Part shown: one piece after another, positions 60,309 to 64,000 of the stretch
How positions within the stretch are numbered: the stretch's first letter is position 1
Layout of the letters: every line of letters starts with the position of its first letter
DNA from: Acidobacteria bacterium Ga0077534
Lineage (GTDB): Bacteria > Acidobacteriota > Blastocatellia > Pyrinomonadales > Pyrinomonadaceae
Reading direction: 5' to 3'
DNA: 64,000 nt
NCBI GenBank assembly: GCA_001464455.1
Contig: LNEI01000006.1
Location: forward strand, 25,242 to 89,241
Notes under the pieces: generated by a model
Database searches by the model: none
The model's input: only the letters and a program-made list of their open reading frames with translations
What the model was told of the DNA's origin: nothing
Made by a program: the position numbers and the translations under genes

Positions 60309-62078
60309 ATGTACAGTTTAGGCGATAAGGCCGAGACGGCAAATTCCAAACCGCTTCAGAAGGTCCAGACGCTGATCATCGGACGGTTGGTCGTCATCTT
60401 TCTGTTGCTCGTGACGAGCTGGATTTGGTTTAGCGGTACATTGCGGCTGTCGGTCGAGAATTTTCCGCAGGGATTGTTCCTGGTCTTTACGATCTCAGTC
60501 GGATTGACCATCGTCTACTTTTTCCTACTGCGGCTCAGCAAAACACTCGCATGGCAGATCCGGGCTCAGTTCTTCCTTGATGCCCTGCTGATCACATGGC
60601 TCGTTTGGCGTACCGGTGATATTTCTTCGCCGTACATCACCTTATATATAGTCCTTATAAGCGTGGCGAGCTTTTTTCTGCGACCGATACCTACGATGGT
60701 GATGTCGGCGGTGTGTGCGGTGCTGTTTATTACGCTCTCGGTAATGGCGATGACCTCGGTCATTGAACCCACTCTTCCGGTTCCGGAACTACGCAAATCG
60801 ATACAGATAGTTAGTTTTCACGTTGTTGCGATGCTGGTCGTCGGCCTGCTTGCCTCGCGGCTTTCGGATCGCCACCGGTCGGTCGACGAGCTTGAGCAGA
60901 CCGCGAAAAACCTTGCAAGTCTCCGAGCACTTCACGAACGCATCGTCGAATCGATCCGCTCGGGCCTTATCACGACCGATCTCGAAGGCCACATCTATAC
61001 TTTTAACTCGGCCGCTACTGAGATCACGGGTTTACGCCTCGATCAGGTGCAGGGAACGTCGATCTACGATCTATTTGGCGATATTCGCGAGCCGATAGAT
61101 CTATCGCTTGCGGCTGCGGGTGACGGAGAGCAGCTTCCGCGTTTCGAGGCCGATCTGATAACGCCGGATGGGTTTGCGGTGCGTATCGGGTACGGTGTAT
61201 CGCTGCTTTTTTCAGAGAGTAATGAGGCAAGCGGACTGATCATCACGTTTCAGGACCTGACCGAGATCCGCTCGATGGAAGAGAGCGTGCGCCGCAAGGA
61301 CCGTCTCGCAGCGGTCGGACGCGTCGCTGCTGGGCTTGCCCATGAGATACGCAACCCGCTCGGCGCGATGCGCGGGGCGATACAGGTTCTCGAATCAAGC
61401 ACGCCGCCGGGATCGATGCAATCTAGCCTGATGGATATCATCATGAAAGAGTCCGACCGGCTGAACAGCATCATCACAAACTTCCTGGGCTACGCGCGGC
61501 CGGCGGCCGTAGATTTCACCGAAACCGATGTTTCCGAAGCCATCGCCGATACGATAACGCTCCTAAAGCACAGCCCCGACGTCCGTGATGTGCATAGTTT
61601 GCAATTCGAACCCGGGGACGAAAGGTTGCTGATCACCGCCGACGCAACCCAGCTAAAGCAGATCTTTTGGAACCTTGCACGGAACGCCCTGCAGGCAATG
61701 CCGGACGGAGGCGAGCTGAAGATCAGCGTCGAGAGTATCCCAAACAATCGGATCCGAATCGTTTTTTCCGACACGGGCGTGGGAATGGCTCCCGAACAGG
61801 TCGAGCAGCTTTTTGAGCCGTTCTCAAACTCGACTACGGGCGGTACGGGCCTCGGGCTGTCTATCGTTTATCAGATCGTAAAGGATCACAACGGTGTGAT
61901 AAACGTTCGCAGTCTCGAAGGAAAGGGAACTACGATCACGGTCGAATTGCCTTGCAATAACCGGCCTGTCAAAGCAGAGGTCGCACGATCGGCCGCTGCT
62001 CTTGCCGAATCGTCGAGGCTCGACGCGTTTCTCCATGTTGAAGGCCGGGAAAACGGTATTCCCCTCTTGAAATCCTGA
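60309..62078 (+). CDS. pilS: PilS-like sensor histidine kinase
   Basis: 589 residues. Six hydrophobic segments within residues ~20-200 (including IIGRLVVIFLLLVTSW), a coiled linker, a PAS domain (ERIVESIRSGLITTDLEGHI to GYGVSLLFSESNE), then HisKA with RVAAGLAHEIRNPLGAMRGA and HATPase (NLARNALQAMPDGG, DTGVGM, GGTGLGLSI). This is the NtrB/PilS plan. It is next to pilR and upstream of pilA. The start at 60309 abuts the opposite gene and lacks a Shine-Dalgarno, so the first few codons are uncertain. Confidence 0.85.
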   Translation: MYSLGDKAETANSKPLQKVQTLIIGRLVVIFLLLVTSWIWFSGTLRLSVENFPQGLFLVFTISVGLTIVYFFLLRLSKTLAWQIRAQFFLDALLITWLVWRTGDISSPYITLYIVLISVASFFLRPIPTMVMSAVCAVLFITLSVMAMTSVIEPTLPVPELRKSIQIVSFHVVAMLVVGLLASRLSDRHRSVDELEQTAKNLASLRALHERIVESIRSGLITTDLEGHIYTFNSAATEITGLRLDQVQGTSIYDLFGDIREPIDLSLAAAGDGEQLPRFEADLITPDGFAVRIGYGVSLLFSESNEASGLIITFQDLTEIRSMEESVRRKDRLAAVGRVAAGLAHEIRNPLGAMRGAIQVLESSTPPGSMQSSLMDIIMKESDRLNSIITNFLGYARPAAVDFTETDVSEAIADTITLLKHSPDVRDVHSLQFEPGDERLLITADATQLKQIFWNLARNALQAMPDGGELKISVESIPNNRIRIVFSDTGVGMAPEQVEQLFEPFSNSTTGGTGLGLSIVYQIVKDHNGVINVRSLEGKGTTITVELPCNNRPVKAEVARSAAALAESSRLDAFLHVEGRENGIPLLKS

Positions 62079-62171
62079 ATGCAAGTCTGTGAGAATCGAG
62101 TCTCGAAAAACAAAAGCCCGCGTATCATCAAGGGCGATATTACAAGATAACTAGGTCCGTACCGCGACATC

Positions 62172-63566
62172 ATGGCAAAAATACTGATAGTTGATGATGA
62201 GCAAAGCTACCGCCAGCTGCTCACGCTTGTGTTTGAAGAGCAGGGAAATACCGTTCGCACAGCGATGAACGGCCGGCTCGCGCTCGAGATGCTTGCGGCG
62301 GAGCCTGCGGACATTATCATTTCGGATGTAAAGATGCCCGATATGGACGGAATCGAGATGCTTCGGGCAGTTCGCGAGACCCAGCCGGACCTCGGCGTGA
62401 TCCTGATGACGGCCTTTGCCTCGGTCGAGACGGCACGCGAGGCGTTCAAGCTGGGGGCCGACGATTTTATTCAGAAGCCGTTCGATGTTGAAGAATTAAA
62501 GCTCATCGTACGCAAAACGCTTGAAAAACAGGCATTGATCAACGAAAACCGCGCGTTCAAGCGAGCCCAGCGTGAACGCGGTTCGGTCAAGAACATCGTT
62601 GGGGCTTCGGCGAAGATGAACGCCATCTTTCAGATGATCGAGACCGTCGCCGAGGTGCAGTCGACCGTTCTTGTTACGGGCGAGAGTGGAACGGGTAAGG
62701 AACTCGTCGCTCGTGCGATCCACGACCTGAGCCCGCGGGCAGAAAAGCCCTTTATCTCGATCAACTGCGGGGCGTTCACTGAGACGCTGCTCGAATCCGA
62801 ACTTTTCGGCTATGTAAAGGGTGCGTTTACCGGAGCAAATACAAATCGAAAGGGGCTTTTTGAGGCAGCGCATGGCGGTACGATATTTCTGGATGAGATC
62901 GGCGAGATGTCGCCGGCGATGCAGGTGAAATTGCTTCGCGTTTTGCAGGAACGACGCGTCAGGCCGGTCGGAGCTCATGACGAGATGCAGATCGACGCCC
63001 GCGTGATCGCGGCCACAAACCGTGACCTGAAGAAAATGACCGAGGACAGCACGTTTCGCGAAGACCTTTTCTATCGCATTTCGGTAATTCCTATACACCT
63101 GCCGCCGCTTCGGGAAAGGGCCGAGGACATTCCTGACCTGATCGAGCATTTTATTAAGAAGTTTAACGATCAAGCCGGAAAAGACGTCGTGATGTCGCCC
63201 AAGACCGCTCAGATCCTTGAAAAATATGCGTGGCACGGCAACGTTCGCGAACTCGAGCACACCATCGAACGAGCCGTCGCTCTCGAACGCACCGCCGAGA
63301 TACAGCCGGAACGGCTACCCGATCACATCACAAACTACAACCCGCAACGGATCTCAGCAGAGTTCGAACTGCCCGAAGACGGCATCAACCTCGTCTCGCA
63401 CCTCGAAAACCTCGAAAAAACCTACGTCGTCGAAGCACTCCGCCAAAGCGGCGGCAACCAGACTAAAGCTGCAGACTTACTAAAAATGCCGGTCCGATCG
63501 CTGAGACACCTCCTCGATAAACACAGTATCCGATCGCTGTCCGCTCAGATGCGAACTGGAGAGTGA
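62172..63566 (+). CDS. pilR: PilR-like sigma-54-dependent response regulator
   Basis: 464 residues. Receiver domain (IIISDVKMPDMDG with phospho-acceptor Asp), AAA+ domain with GESGTGKE and ELFGYVKGAFTGA, both binding sigma-54, and a Fis-type HTH at the C-terminus (NQTKAADLLKMPVRSLRHLL). It is 93 bases after pilS. Its target is likely the sigma-54 promoter at 63825 upstream of pilA. Confidence 0.92.
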   Translation: MAKILIVDDEQSYRQLLTLVFEEQGNTVRTAMNGRLALEMLAAEPADIIISDVKMPDMDGIEMLRAVRETQPDLGVILMTAFASVETAREAFKLGADDFIQKPFDVEELKLIVRKTLEKQALINENRAFKRAQRERGSVKNIVGASAKMNAIFQMIETVAEVQSTVLVTGESGTGKELVARAIHDLSPRAEKPFISINCGAFTETLLESELFGYVKGAFTGANTNRKGLFEAAHGGTIFLDEIGEMSPAMQVKLLRVLQERRVRPVGAHDEMQIDARVIAATNRDLKKMTEDSTFREDLFYRISVIPIHLPPLRERAEDIPDLIEHFIKKFNDQAGKDVVMSPKTAQILEKYAWHGNVRELEHTIERAVALERTAEIQPERLPDHITNYNPQRISAEFELPEDGINLVSHLENLEKTYVVEALRQSGGNQTKAADLLKMPVRSLRHLLDKHSIRSLSAQMRTGE

Positions 63567-63824
63567 TCGGCAAGAATCGCTCGCACCTCACTTCTGCCTC
63601 GCACGTTGAGGATTTGCCATCAGAGCCCTTGCTTCGTGCGGGCTTCTGCATTCCTTTCGCATACGTACCCGCTTTTACTGACATTTTTTGTCAAGCATAG
63701 ATTGTCAAATACTGTGATTTGGCGGAGAGATTTCCGTGGTAACCGCTTGCTTCAGCAGCTCAACATATCGCTAAACCCCTAATTATACAAGAGATAAACG
63801 ATTCATTTGTTCCTTCGCGTGCTT
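63567..63824 (+). other. pilA upstream region with TGTCA sites
   Basis: No gene. TGACA at 63679-63683 and TGTCA at 63689-63693 and 63703-63707 lie 120-160 bases before the sigma-54 element, where PilR-type activators bind (TGTC-rich sites in Pseudomonas). One family A repeat arm is at 63623-63649. Confidence 0.45.
63623..63649. repeat. Single arm of family A
   Basis: GAGCCCTTGCTTCGTGCG followed by GGCTTCTGC matches the right arm of family A with one change. No partner arm is next to it. Confidence 0.7.
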
Positions 63825-63840
63825 TGGCACGTTCTTTGTA
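63825..63840 (+). promoter_or_regulatory. Sigma-54 promoter of pilA
   Basis: TGGCACG-TTCT-TTGTA at 63825-63840; GG (63826-63827) and the G of the -12 element (63838) are 12 bases apart, as required. The consensus is TGGCAC-N5-TTGC; only the C at -12 is replaced by T. pilR lies just upstream. Confidence 0.8.
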
Positions 63841-63902
63841 TCTAACACTGCGACCTGGGAAAGGTACAAGATTTTCTAAAATATTTGGAGATTAGAACAG
63901 AC

Positions 63903-64000
63903 ATGAAAAATCAGAAAGGTTTCTCGCTTATCGAATTGTTGATCGTCGTTGTTATCATCGGCATCATCGCTGCTATCGCTATCCCGAACTTGCTTGCCGC
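63903..64000 (+). CDS. pilA: Type IV pilin PilA (5' part; truncated by window end)
   Basis: The first 32 codons read MKNQKGFSLIELLIVVVIIG, then IIAAIAIPNLLA, a perfect class III prepilin leader: cleavage between Gly6 and Phe7, Glu5 of the mature protein and the hydrophobic helix. The gene runs off the window. GGAG lies about 12 bases before the ATG. It is controlled by the sigma-54 promoter upstream. It is the major pilin or a minor pilin; the rest is not visible. Confidence 0.92.
   Translation, partial: MKNQKGFSLIELLIVVVIIGIIAAIAIPNLLA

Overview
The window comes from a moderately GC-rich, Gram-negative, free-living bacterium. LpxD, a heptosyltransferase II, a heptose-bisphosphate phosphatase and a type IV pilus PilS-PilR-PilA locus show an outer membrane with LPS and pili. 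The gene content (many exported proteins of unknown function, secreted amidohydrolase-like proteins, Gly-rich RRM proteins, abundant small palindromic repeats) best suits Acidobacteriota, perhaps a Blastocatellia/Pyrinomonadaceae-type genome. That placement is an inference; no rRNA gene is present to test it.

Layout. 1-2400: tail of an exported-type protein, hairpin-rich DNA, a small Cys-motif protein and a VapBC locus with a duplicated antitoxin. 2381-5619: glycyl-tRNA synthetase and two exported unknowns. 5745-11890: a potassium block (short KdpD-like kinase, KdpE-like regulator, small membrane protein, Kup transporter, APC-type permease). 12084-17762: CCA-adding-type enzyme, then a four-gene operon matching the decaprenyl-phosphate-arabinose donor pathway (UbiA-type phosphoribosyltransferase, DprE1, DprE2) with a GT-C-like membrane protein. 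17860-24942: rpoD, dnaG, an exported unknown and mutS2. 24977-27470: SUKH, DUF427 and DCC proteins and Ada. 27929-32397: three tandem exported amidohydrolase-like proteins. 32470-42470: msrB, lpxD, a Uma2-like gene, two RRM proteins, small exported proteins, a K+ channel, a dienelactone hydrolase and infA. 42470-48361: repeat-rich and accessory DNA with a zinc-ribbon/nuclease-like protein, a tRNA 3'-end fragment and a two-gene ATPase unit that looks like a defence system. 48453-50534: groEL/groES with a CIRCE operator. 50842-56182: MOSC protein, bifunctional PBP, frameshifted K+ channel. 56191-60308: sugar-nucleotide and LPS heptose genes with a mobile-looking GxxExxY gene and a DUF433/DUF5615 pair. 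60309-64000: pilS, pilR and, behind a sigma-54 promoter, the start of pilA.

The most distinctive feature is the amount of structured repeat DNA. At least four palindromic families are present. One sits inside the mutS2 reading frame twice and forms the 3' end of lpxD. Another supplies the last codons of a DCC-family gene, and its arms differ by compensatory base changes. Downstream of infA, two tandem ~124-bp units each carry a 10-bp hairpin and two further copies of its arm, and a two-base difference is carried through all four sites. These patterns, the arabinose-donor operon in a Gram-negative cell and the putative two-gene defence unit are the best candidates for new biology here. All calls come from reading the sequence; no database search was run.
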